Assembly (NCBI GenBank): GCA_034401795.1
Contig: CM067373.1
Coordinates: 39,915,669-39,979,668 of the forward strand
Reading direction: 5' to 3'
DNA from: Chaetoderma sp. LZ-2023a
Taxonomy: Eukaryota; Mollusca; Caudofoveata; Chaetodermatida; Chaetodermatidae
Length of the DNA stretch: 64,000 nucleotides
The notes under the pieces were generated by a model. The model worked only from the letters and a program-made list of their open reading frames with translations. It was not told where the DNA came from and did not search any database. The translations under genes were made by a program, and so were the position numbers. Numbering within the stretch: position 1 is the first letter of the stretch; each line of letters opens with the position of its first letter. Shown here piece by piece: positions 36,361 through 47,039 of the stretch.

Positions 36361-39250
36361 ACGATTTCAGTAAATCAAGAGCATCCTCGGCCAGGGGCCG
36401 AACAGTCGGGATCTGCCTGCAGTACCCACCGGCAATTCAGTTATTAAGCATTGACCTGTGTTTCGGTCGGTTTCTCTCCCGTGGTACGGCAGCAGTTTCC
36501 CACCCACCGCAACCAAAATTTTATAACCTCCTGGACGTTCGTTCAGGGGCAGTATTGGAACTTTTGAATAATATTGTTCACACCTAATTAAGAACCAACC
36601 AGGAACAATATTGTGGTGGGGCCTCTACGGCCTCAATATGTGATTCTACAGCTGTAGAGGCAGTACTGTTCTTTGGTGGATGACTCACCGGATCTGCCAG
36701 ACACGCTTGAAAGTAGATATACAACCACCACACTGCATGTCGTGTGTGTTCCTTTTAACTTTTTGACGGCAGCAAGTAAACTTTGCCGGTACATCTTAAG
36801 AACTACCTGACATACCCAGCACCGTTAAGCTTAGTTATGTATCTGCAACAGTATTCAACAACCCCCATGATAAAGGGTTGTTCTTAACTTTCATCCTACC
36901 GTTATTGAACGGAACTTTTCCCACCGCAATAATGTTATCATAGAACTTACTAACCGTTTGTTAGACATTCTTATATTGTGATTATCGTCCTGAGTTCGCA
37001 CCGCTCCCGTTGTGGATCAGCATGTGGGAATCCTGTCTGCGGGAATCTACATGCGGAAACTTTCCAGCTTCCAGAGAACGTGTCAACTCACGTCACTCCA
37101 ATGGTCACGTATCAATTTCAGTAACACGATAGCCCGTCCTTAAGAATGGCTACCGAGTATTCAAGTAACTTTATGTAACATTCTCAATTAATCCGTTAAT
37201 TACAACATTAATGATTGTATTTTATCTTTGTAAACGGTCCCGATGACTAAAAGGCATCGTAACGGTCTTAGGACCTCTAGTTATAATTTCTTTATCTGTT
37301 CATAGTTATTTTTATTTTACTGTAAGGTGTTTTCACTAACCGCACCGTAATAGGTCTATCAACCTGTATTACTATTATTATTCTGATCATTTCACATTGT
37401 TATTATTTGTTTTGGTTAGTTTAGTATATGGCTAGTATCCATCCGTTGATATGTTTTGTTTATTTGTAGAAAACTTAGGACCGCAGTGCATTTAGGAAAT
37501 ACTATGCAGCAACATTATATACGCATCATTTTCTCCCACCACCAACAGGTTTCACTAAGGTCGCTGTCCGTGCTATAACTTTGTTTAGCCCGGCATGCTA
37601 CCGACTAAACCTGACTATTCAGCTCGATAGGATAGGTTTAATATGATTAGAGACAATTTCTTCGTTAGGAGACATATAGTGTACGCCTCTTTTCCTGTTG
37701 TTGCGGTAATCTAGCCCCGCGCTCTGGCAAGGTTGTGTAAAATTGGTCAATAGACCTATAGGGCCTCATATTTATAAAGTTATTGTCTCTCTTCATGTTC
37801 CACTAAGCCTTATGGCTTCTTAATTGTTTGGATATCCCTATCCGCATCATGGACTGATCCGGCCATGGGAAACTATTAGAGGTTTCCAAGCGGTGATGGC
37901 CAAGGTGTGGTGTCACACACATACCTCCTGCGTATCTTTTGATACCTAGTAGTTAATTATCCTTGCCAATGTAGGAATCAGTGTGAAAACATATTTTAAT
38001 TATGATCTTTTACATCCCTTAGAAGATCTTTCCCGCACCGCAGTGCATATTGGGCAACTTGTGTATAAACCTAACGTCAGGTCAAAAGTTAGCTCCGTAA
38101 GACTTGGTGACGGGCGAGATGCGCATTTCCACCGAATTCTGTAAGAATGTTGGGGCAAGATGTTGGGAAGGACATTCACGGTGGATATTCGTCTCTCCAA
38201 ACCCCACCGTAACGATGACTCAGTTGCTTAAATTTGCTTGTGTGAAAAGTAGCCATTGTCCTGTGACATTTTATGTGGTTGCGAAGTCGGGCATCCGGAT
38301 TCTCACCAAGCTCGGATGTCTTACCTAGTAACATGTACGCATGCTGTCCTCAGAGGTAGATGCTTTCCAAGGCTTCTCACGGGAGGCAGAGCATCTGCAC
38401 CCTCGGACAGCCATGTTCAAAGATAGGTAAGAAACACCGGCATTTGCGGCCTAAAATAGTTCTTGTCTTTAAAACCTAACTGGGAGGTTAGGCATAGCAG
38501 AAGGCCCGCATAAATACAAGCGGCACCCACTAATTCAGTGTCTTGGACCTACATAAGATGGTGACGTGGGAATCCCTCAGGAATCGCTCGTCCCGTCTTC
38601 ACGAAAAACAGCATGCAACATTTTAGTTATAGTTTCACTAGAATGGTCTTTTCTTTACAGCACTTTGGTTGAATATAAGAGTGGCCCTTTCTGGCCAATA
38701 CTCTTCCCCCACTTTAAGCGGTGGCAACATTTTCCTGTGACAGAGGCCTGCGCGAGGCACTTGCCTCTCGCAAGGATCCTGTGATGGCGGCCTGCATAAG
38801 GCTACTACTTCTCACCCAGAAATACAGCATCAGAAGTAATTCCTGCGCGAGGCACATAGCCTCTCGCCACAAATAAAGGATATTTTCCTTTTTCCTTTTC
38901 AGCTTAGAGGTATAATAACTTATATTAAGTTAATTAGTGATCTCGTATGTGGGAACCTCCTTTACAGGGGTACCTCTGCGGACCTGCGAGTCTGTGTGGT
39001 ATCTCCGGTGGTCCCATGTTTAAAAGTTCATCAGGCTGTCTCTATGTCTTGTATTTTCGTATGCTCATTGTATCTAGAAAACTTGACGGTCTGTTTTAGG
39101 TAAATTAATTGTATAGGCTTATTTAGGTTAGGTCACCAACAAATCTTGTAAGTTCATAGATCTCAAAATTGCTATGGACAGGCATACCAGTGACACCAAC
39201 TCATGGGATGAGACTGTAGTGTTTAATGTTTGCGACGATGGTCACACGGC
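36361..39250 (+). other. About 2.9 kb without coding capacity downstream of the promoter-like segment
   Basis: No ORF longer than about 75 codons after 36590. Recurrent short motifs are visible: CCCACCGCAA or CACCGCA (36500, 36910, 38033), GTGGGAATCC (37026, 38568) and two small stem-loops of the form GCGAGGCA...TGCCTCTCGC at 38752-38776 and 38849-38872. These recurrences suggest either an old element or a structured RNA. No family is recognised. Confidence 0.4.
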
Positions 39251-39665
39251 CCCACCGGAACAATTGAGTTACCCATAGGGCAGTGTCGCACGGGATCCAT
39301 AACCCTGAGACCGGGAGCTAACCAACGTCATCACTCGTCGTGCACATGCGGCGCGGCGAGTTGACAACAGACACTGGAATGGTCCGACGCTACCCCGCGA
39401 GATACACTTGAGTGTCATGCTCCTAATCTCATAAATCTGTCCTGAGATAGCGAAGTCAATGTAATTCACAGATGCGGAGAGAGGGTTCTTATCATGGATA
39501 CTAGGTCGAATGACTGTCAGGCAGTCCTTCCGTGGATCTGTGTGACGTGAGGTCGTGGGTTCAACTGCGCTGTCTGGATGTTGTACATACTGTATGATTA
39601 CTGTATTCTGCGGCTGTATTAGTAGAAACATCCTACAGCTGCAATCAGTCCTTCTTCACCTTTGC
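39251..39665. other. Spacer at the 3' side of the LINE
   Basis: A 120-codon minus-strand frame (39269-39631) has no recognisable domain and no start context. GGGTTCAACTGC at 39557 resembles a polymerase III B box but no matching A box was found. Confidence 0.35.
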
Positions 39666-42085
39666 TCATTGTGTCTTGTCGTCAGCCAAAATCCTTAGCT
39701 TCCTCAGGTTCATTCCTGACTTGAGTGTACCGAGTCCTGCTTTCTTGAGGTCAGCTCGTAGCACAGTTAACCGATTTGTGCAATGACGTCCTCTCCTGAC
39801 TTTGTATTTGTTGGGTCAGAGTAGGGAGAATTCCAAGGCTCTCTGTGCTGGTGTGTCTTCTGGCATCTTAGCTCATGGCCAAGCATGGACCATCTTTGCT
39901 TGGCGACTTTTATAGACAATGGTGACGTATTATACATCTTGTATAGTGCATCATTGGAAATTATGCTGTCTGGCCATCTGTGTCCAGTGATGGTGCATAG
40001 GTGTTTGCGGTGGTAGGCATCAAGTTTGTCTAGAGCTGTCATTGGAGCTGCCCAGAAGGAATGGAAAGCTATGTTCTCCATGACGCAGCATGCAGCAATG
40101 TCGGCAGTACAGCAAAGCAGTGAGCCCAGGATTTTATTTTCTCTCCATGGTTTGCCACCATGAAGTGGATCGCCATTTCATTTTTTGTCATGCTTTGTAG
40201 ATAAGATATATGTGGGTGAACTCTGTTTTGGATTCATCCATAAAGAGATTCTCAATTTTTAGTTTGCTTGCAGCTATTGGGAGAAGTTCGTCAAAGGTTT
40301 TTCACTCGTCTATGAAGTCCACATCATCGACATATTCGAACTCTAGCAGCATCCCCAGTATTGACACTGGAGGTGTGTGTGTGGTGGTGGTGGTGGTGGT
40401 GGTGGTGGTGGTGGTGGTGGTGGTGGTGGTGGTGGTGGTGGTGGTGGTGGCGGTTGGGGTGGTTGGGGGTGGTTGGGGGTGGGGGTGGGGGTGTTGGTCT
40501 TGTGGAATCGCACGTATTTGAATGCAGCAGCAAGGTAACAGGTGAAAAGCACAGGGGATAGACCATCACCCTGTGGGGCGCCGATTGATGTTTCAAATTC
40601 TACAGAGTTCACTGCCTTGACTCGTACTCTCAGCTTGATGTCTGCAAGCAGTAGTCTCCCTAGTCATAGCTCATCCTCATTGCAACCGGCCTGGCGTAGT
40701 ACATCTACGATCTTTAAGCAGTTAATTGTGTCGAAGGCTCGTGACATTCCCAGTTTGTGGAAATCCCAGTGTATGACTTGACTATCTACACAAGCATGCA
40801 TTGAGCCCATACAATGTCTACACAGCTGCATCTTCGCTTGAAGCCACTTTGACATGATCTGGTGAAGTTATCGATCTTGTCTTCGATGCAGCATATAGTA
40901 ACATTGGGTAGGATTTTCTGTACGCTGTTGAGGAGCACAATGGGCCACACATTGGCTGGGGGGACAGGGGCTTCTTGGGCTTGGGTAGCGCAATAAGGGT
41001 GCCTTGGCCTACAGCGTCGATGGGGAGGTGATGCATGAAAGCTGAATTGATTAGGTGCGTGGTCTGTTTTGAGATAATGTCACTTGCATACTTTGCTCAT
41101 GCCATCAGGTCCAAATGCACGTCCATTTTTCAGAGCTTTAAGTGCCTTCTCAAATTCTTCTGTTTCAATTGGTGTTAGTAATGCATGGTCAGTTAACTGT
41201 TCCTAGAACCATTCTCGAATCGCCTCGGCTTTGCCCTGGTCAGTCCCGATAAAGTGTCCTTCAGAGTTGTGTACAGTGAGTGGTTGTGTGTAGTCAGTAA
41301 CTCTCAGGACTTGGGCCGCCTGAAACATTGTGTGATATTCAGCAGTGATTCCATCTGCTAGGTAGTCTTCTTGTTGAATAGCAAGCTCATTTAAACATTA
41401 GCTAATGTGGCGCAGAATGTTATTGCGTTCCCGACGTAGTTTGGTGCGGTCCTCACATTGGCTACATTGATAGATGTGCAGCCATAATGCTTTCTGCTCT
41501 GCTGACAGTTTTACTACTTGAGGGTTGTCCTTTTACCTAGTTCAGTTGTTTTTGGGAACACCTATGGCGCTGGTAGCTGATGATTCCATAGATTTCAGTA
41601 TTTTGGTTAGGGCTTTGCTTAGATCGGAGCTGACGTCGATGTTAGCTTATTACTCCCCGAGGGCCTTTTTGTATGACGTTTGAGTATCAGTGTCGCTGAT
41701 GAGTTTGGGTAGGTTGTAGGGGACGTTACCCTCTTTCCTGGTATGGCGTTTATACACTATGTAGAGATTATTCATCTGAAGGCGTGTAATGACTGTCTTA
41801 TGGTCAGAATTGTGGCCTGTGCCTCCATAGGAACGCGCATCCCGAAGTAGGGGTTTTGCTTCTGTCATGGATAGTATGAAGTCTATTTGGTTGAAGACAG
41901 CTGTTGTAGCCTTAGAACCTTTTGGGACTTTGCGATCCGCAGTGTGTCCGATCCATGTTGTCCGGTGATGGCATGGGTATTTGAAAGCCGTATTTGTGGC
42001 AAATATGCCATTGGAACTAAGGAATGCCACCAGTGCATCTCCATTGCTGTTGCGTGTGCCCTGTTATACATACTGCTTCATGTTT
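39666..42085 (-). pseudogene. Non-LTR retrotransposon (LINE), 5'-truncated endonuclease-reverse transcriptase ORF
   Basis: Read on the minus strand. The apurinic-type endonuclease C-terminal part comes first (42075-41650: DALVAFLSSNGIFATNTAFK, then AVFNQIDFIL and GHNSDHKTVITRL). RT blocks follow: GTLIALPKPKKP near 41000, KLGMSRAFDTINCLKIVDVL near 40740, GAPQGDGLSPVLF near 40580, and the catalytic EYVDDVDFID with YVDD at 40323-40334. The C-terminal region is LDAYHRKHLCTITGHRWPDS (40040-39980) with QRWSMLGHELR, ending at a TGA at 39666-39668. Many frameshifts and stops break it. The 5' half of the endonuclease is missing, as expected of target-primed reverse transcription that ended early. The clade is not resolved. 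Confidence 0.88.
40376..40494. repeat. (TGG)n tract expanded inside the LINE reverse transcriptase
   Basis: About 23 TGG units (40382-40452) followed by GGTTGGGG-like units. It lies between the RT block GAPQGDGLSPVLF and the YVDD box, where LINE proteins normally have a short linker, so it grew or was inserted after the element landed. Confidence 0.93.
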
Positions 42086-42094
42086 AAGGTTTCT

Positions 42095-43335
42095 CTATTA
42101 GAGCTGGACGATATTGGATTTTGGTAGACGGTAACGATATCTGGGAAAATACCGCCGTATAAACTGATTGGGCTTTAGGATAAGATGTTTTTTCAAATTG
42201 CTAATAATTCCACGAAAACCAACCCTTACGAAAATCAGGGCTCATACCACAAACGGAACATCTATACATTACTGATCACCACTAGCATGGGCTAATGTGA
42301 TCTAAAAGTCACATGTGCTATATAAAGCAAGCTTTAACTTTGTATTTTATGCCGTTCTCGCTGTTTTATTCAACCATTTAACAAATTTCTGTCGTAAAAA
42401 GAACATTTGCCATGCAAAAGGAAATTCCCAAAGCTCAAATCTGATTGGCTAAGATGGAAATATGTCTAAAGACACGTTCGACTAGGCAAATATAGTTAAC
42501 TACCGGCGACTATTATCCAGTTGAATGCACTATTTTCGATTGGAAAATAATCAAGTCACTTATCTATAGTTGGCCAGTTGAACATGCGCTAGATCTGTAT
42601 TTCCAGTAAATTTTAACATTGGCACTATTGCAAACTCCCCCCCCCCCCTTAACGTATGTTGAATCAAAGAGAACCGCCTCTGAAGGCCTGAAGCTAACAC
42701 ATTTCATCATATACCACATAGGCTTGCTATAAAATATAAAATATATAATTCTAAAATGGACACTGTTTATAGGATTATAATGCATACGATAAAACAATTC
42801 CAATCTGTTTCATCAATCTAATCAGCTAGTCAGACCGATTTTTTAAATCTTATTTCTAACATTATAAAATAGTTTTAAAATAGTCTGATTGAACGATAAT
42901 TTATCGCTAGCCTACCGGTAGACGTCTACCGGTCTACTTCTCCCCAATCCACCCACTAATCCATAGTGGTTTTGTTTGAACAACGCTCTCAAAGCATATT
43001 ACTATTAGTATTAGCCACTAGCCCATATTTGTTTACATAGTGTTATGACGTCATCAGAAGGGGAAGGTATGTTCCAGTATAAAATGAAAGCAAGACTTGC
43101 TGTCAAGATGGTGGCGTATTTTCATTTTGCGGAAATAGAAATATTTAATGGATGTTTTAGCGTTTATTATCATGTTTATTATCATGAAACATTAAATAAA
43201 ACCATTAAATGAAGATAATATGCGGATAACACACAATGATACGACACACAGGTGGATATAGGGTGAGTTTATTCAAACCGATGAATTGATTTGACAATGA
43301 TAGCCATACGACAGACTAGTTAAATTTGTGTTATG
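42095..43335. other. Non-coding spacer with one perfect 20-bp palindrome
   Basis: ACCGGTAGACGTCTACCGGT at 42914-42933 equals its own reverse complement. A related GTAGACGGTAACGATA occurs at 42125-42140, so the two may be ends of one decayed element of about 830 bp, but TIRs are not convincing. Otherwise nothing was recognised. Confidence 0.4.
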
Positions 43336-45005
43336 TGTAACCCATAAGCTCCCAGATATGCAACACATGTTAAATAGCTCATGTCTAGGGGAATAGGTGC
43401 CGAAACTATTTCACCAGGAGCCGCGGTTTTAGCCACACTTGACAAGGTCTTAAACGTCCATTGTGTGACCCTAGGACCCCAGCACATCACAAAATACTCT
43501 CAATGTCAAATCTATATCTTCAGAGAAATGTTAGCTCTAATATATATATGGTAATATTTATTGAATAATTATGGATGTAGATGAGAGTGAATATGAATGG
43601 AAATGTAATGAAATGACTAATGATAATGATGATGATGATAAGAGGATGAAATGATTAATGATAATTACGACGATAAGATGATGCAACAATAATATTGATA
43701 TACTATCGATACTGATGATAATATGGTGATGAATATAGGCAATCAAAAAGTAATTAAGCAATTAAACACTGAATTATATTTTCTGTATCGTATGGTATGA
43801 AATATGGTTGTCAATAATACTTACAGTTTATGTGCGATTGCGCATTCCTCGGGGATTAAAGAAATACAGGACAATCGGCGATCCACGAAATAGCTGATCC
43901 ACAATGCAGGCGATCCACAAAATAGGTGATCCACAAATCCACAACTCAAAGTAGTGATGCGAATCTTTAGAACAATCAGACGGCGTACGTATTCTTACGA
44001 TCGATCCGTAGTAGCGACACGCCCACAGATGACCGTGATTACACCTTAATACATGTGATAGTTCTTCTCATCACGCACAGTACTCCGACATTACATGAAG
44101 GTGAGAATTCTCATCACATGCAGGTGGGTGGTAATCTAATGAAACGAGTGTGTTATTTCATCTCATCACAGACGGCGGGTAATCCATCAATGGGTGATTG
44201 ATTTTGATTGATGATAAAAACAACATGTGTCACGATGCCACAACGATTGGTGATATATAACGGTGATAGTTCTTATTGCTGGTCTGGCAACAACAATCGA
44301 TTATATTTTAGTCTGTTTGCCTGTTGGGCAAATCAACTCAACCGTATGTCTAGTGTTTACTAATTTTATGTTATGCCTGTTTGGCAACAATGTAACTTTT
44401 TCAAAAACGTATTTACCTAATTGGCAAATCAACAGCTCAAACTCTTTGTGTGGGTCTGTCAGGCCCCCAACACACGCTCCTCACTTCTTCATAACCTAGC
44501 TAGCTTCTCTCCAAATTCCACCACACTCGTCCAAAGTCTCAATCCCAACTCTTTCCCTCTCCAACGAGAACCGCTCATCAGTTTCAATCAAAATCCAAAA
44601 CACGTGGCTCCAATTAACCATATCACTGTTCACAGTTCAAATAGGACATGCATGACTCCCATACACCACCCACATGAAAGTATGCCAACGGCCCACGGCC
44701 GCCCACCCTACCATCACAAATGGTGCTGACAAATTTTTATTCACCAGAACTTCAAAAAGCAGCGCTTGGCGATAAGTTGTTAGTTTGGTCCAGTATCTGT
44801 GACATTTATTGTATCTAATTGTCACAGTGTCTTCTATCAAAATTGCCAGTTGTGTTTATACTTTTAGACGCATCATTTCAGTTTCTGCACTCGTTAGCCA
44901 CTATGTTATCGTCAGTCAGGCATAGTCATAATTCCATATGCACACCAAAAGCCATTAAACAACCCGTTCACCACTGATCTCACATACATGGGTAATGTCA
45001 TACAC
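43336..45005 (-). repeat. Solo LTR of the 16-kb element family, inverted
   Basis: Starts TGTAACCCATAAGCT (reverse of the LTR end) and is collinear in reverse with 16168-17709 and 19486-19690. No primer site or internal sequence lies beside its inner end, so it is a solo LTR from recombination between two LTRs. It lacks the TTAA insertion. The outer 40 bp beyond 45005 no longer match, so the terminal TG and target duplication are lost or diverged. AATAAA is present in its reverse reading near 44810. Confidence 0.88.
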
Positions 45006-45049
45006 CACTAGATGAACCCCATTTGGTCAGTCAATTCACCTTTCCAGAG

Positions 45050-45440
45050 TATGTACCCATCATATGACCTCATAATCATCTACGTGCCGTGTAGAATGAC
45101 ATCATAATGGATGACGTCATGAATGACGTCGATAAGTACGTCACGAACGCATATTTGAAGACGGTCTAGGCCTTGTTGTACAAATTGTTTGCTTTTACTA
45201 TTTAATAAATATTCTGGCAGCAACAGCACCCAGTCAAATTAGTTACAAAATATTCAACAGCGTCCATGTATAGTTTTCAGGAAATTGATAGCTAGGGCAT
45301 TCGGGGATCGATCAATCCAAACACGGCGAGGTGTGGGTGGAGCTTAGCTAGTGATGGGCGGGGCATAGCTAAAGATGGAAAGGTCCATTGACCATCCCGG
45401 TGACTAGAATCAGTCGATGCATGCCTAGAATAAATTATAA
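45050..45440 (+). repeat. Dispersed TGACGTCA/TAGCTAG repeat family, distant copy E
   Basis: Has GATGACGTCATGAATGACGT at about 45111, the GTTGTACAAATTGTTTGC block at 45175, the right half of the hairpin (45213-45259) and the tail GTGGGTGGAGCTTAGCTAGT at 45333. It is about 40 kb from the other copies, so the family is dispersed and not merely locally duplicated. Confidence 0.65.
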
Positions 45441-45751
45441 CAAATGAGATCAATGCACAATACTAGGTTAGCAGGTTATTTCTCAAGTTTCTGCCAATCT
45501 CTGTATCTGTACGCGGAACGTCAGCCTCGGTGGACTCACCTCTACTCCAGCAGGGTAAATGATAATAAGTTCCACGATGATACATAGAGGAGACCCAGTA
45601 TTTCCAAAGATACATCGTACAGACATAAATGATTTCATAAGAGCAATTACCAAGTGTACACAATTACATGTTCGATTCACATGGCTTAACACTCTAATAC
45701 TCAAGTTGGTCAAAACGGCTTTTGTAGTAGTTTTGAGAAATGTCCATTTTC

Positions 45752-45851
45752 AGAACAACAGACTATTTAAAAAAAAATTACCACTGGAATGACTGGCTCG
45801 ATTTAACAGAGCCAGTCATTCCAGTGATAAATTTCAAAAAAGTATTGTTCT
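45752..45851. repeat. Long perfect-stem hairpin of about 100 bp
   Basis: CACTGGAATGACTGGCTC (45782-45799) is exactly complementary to GAGCCAGTCATTCCAGTG (45809-45826) around a 9-base loop. Pairing extends outward with some mismatches to AGAACAA at 45752 and TTGTTCT at 45845. It could be a small MITE or a precursor-like RNA hairpin. The perfect inner 18 bp means little time has passed or there is selection on the fold. Confidence 0.85.
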
Positions 45852-46495
45852 AACAAAATGTCTTATTAATAATAAACGCGAGTCCTGCTATGTTTGAATT
45901 GTGTCTGATTCGTATTTGGCAATCTATTAATGGTTATAATCAGCAATCTATCATCCTAGAAAAACATCATATAATATATAGTCCCATCTATATTAATGGT
46001 TGTAATCAGGGACGGTCATGGATAGGCATATACCATTTCAGAGACACATCGTAAATCTCGAGATGATGGTTTTAGGAGGTCATATGGTAGAACATGGAAG
46101 ACATCTATATATGAATTTGTAGGCAAACCTCTTGTCAGCAATGACACAATCTCTAGCTTGCAATCTAGACGATGGATGAAAACGATTGGCGAGAAGCGGG
46201 TACACTATATAGCGGTTCCCTGGATTCTGAGAGATAAAGGAAGACATCTAGTGTGCAAAGTATGTATTGGCAATCGCATGACAGGACTGACACAGGCAGA
46301 CACGCCTATGATCTACATCAGGTCACCAAGTGTACACTTTGCTCAGATAGAGACAGGAATGTAGTCTCCACCGCCTCACCAAGTGCACGTGGCATGATTT
46401 CCTCAAACTTTCCAATGTCCAGAACATTAGTCAGTAAATTACCATGATATTTGATTAAAAACCGAATAATTTATGTATCAAAATAGTTATTCAAC
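45852..46495. other. Non-coding spacer
   Basis: Short open frames (46158-46364 and 46253-46447) overlap in different frames and have no recognisable domain. Confidence 0.4.
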
Positions 46496-46504
46496 TTATT
46501 ATTA

Positions 46505-46551
<47 letters not shown>

Positions 46552-46577
46552 ATTTAAATTTAAATTTAAATTTAATT
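46496..46577. repeat. (TTA)n followed by (AAATTT)n microsatellite
   Basis: About 16 TTA units (46497-46549) then about 4 units of AAATTT. Both are simple slippage tracts. Confidence 0.9.
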
Positions 46578-47039
46578 TTGTATTCTCTGCGGTACTAGAT
46601 GTTTGTGCAGACAGACTTAATGCGCAGCCGAATGAGCATACATAGCAATGAGCTGGAGTGCTCGAAGCAATTCCCGACGGAGACAACAAACAGCTCTATC
46701 TGTACCTGACCAATATATCACGTGATTAATAGCGAGACGTAAGATGAGATTGGCAGCCAGTAATCATCCGACTCGCCGTCATTCATTAGGCGCAAACATG
46801 AGCTCCCGACCACGCCCCTGTTTAGCGCGAGCGAAGCGTGTGCAGCATTATTATTATTGCGAGTCAGGTTAATTGTTGGTAGTTATATACATCACTAACT
46901 ATCAGGCTGCTCTGGCATCTGTTCCCGGGATTGTTTGATCGATTGTGTGTAGTCTATATCAGCCTGAACAGCGTACTGTCCGTCATCATGTAGTCAAGGC
47001 GAGTGAGCACCTGATGCAGGCAATCTGATTCCCCCACCC

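Noticed and set aside
39530-39570. Possible tRNA or SINE B box GGGTTCAACTGC
   Set aside because: No A box at the right distance and no cloverleaf; only one box matches.
42095-42950. A complete DNA transposon between TAGAGCTGGACGATATTGG and the palindrome at 42.9 kb
   Set aside because: The ends share only a short GTAGAC...CGATA similarity and no target duplication was seen.
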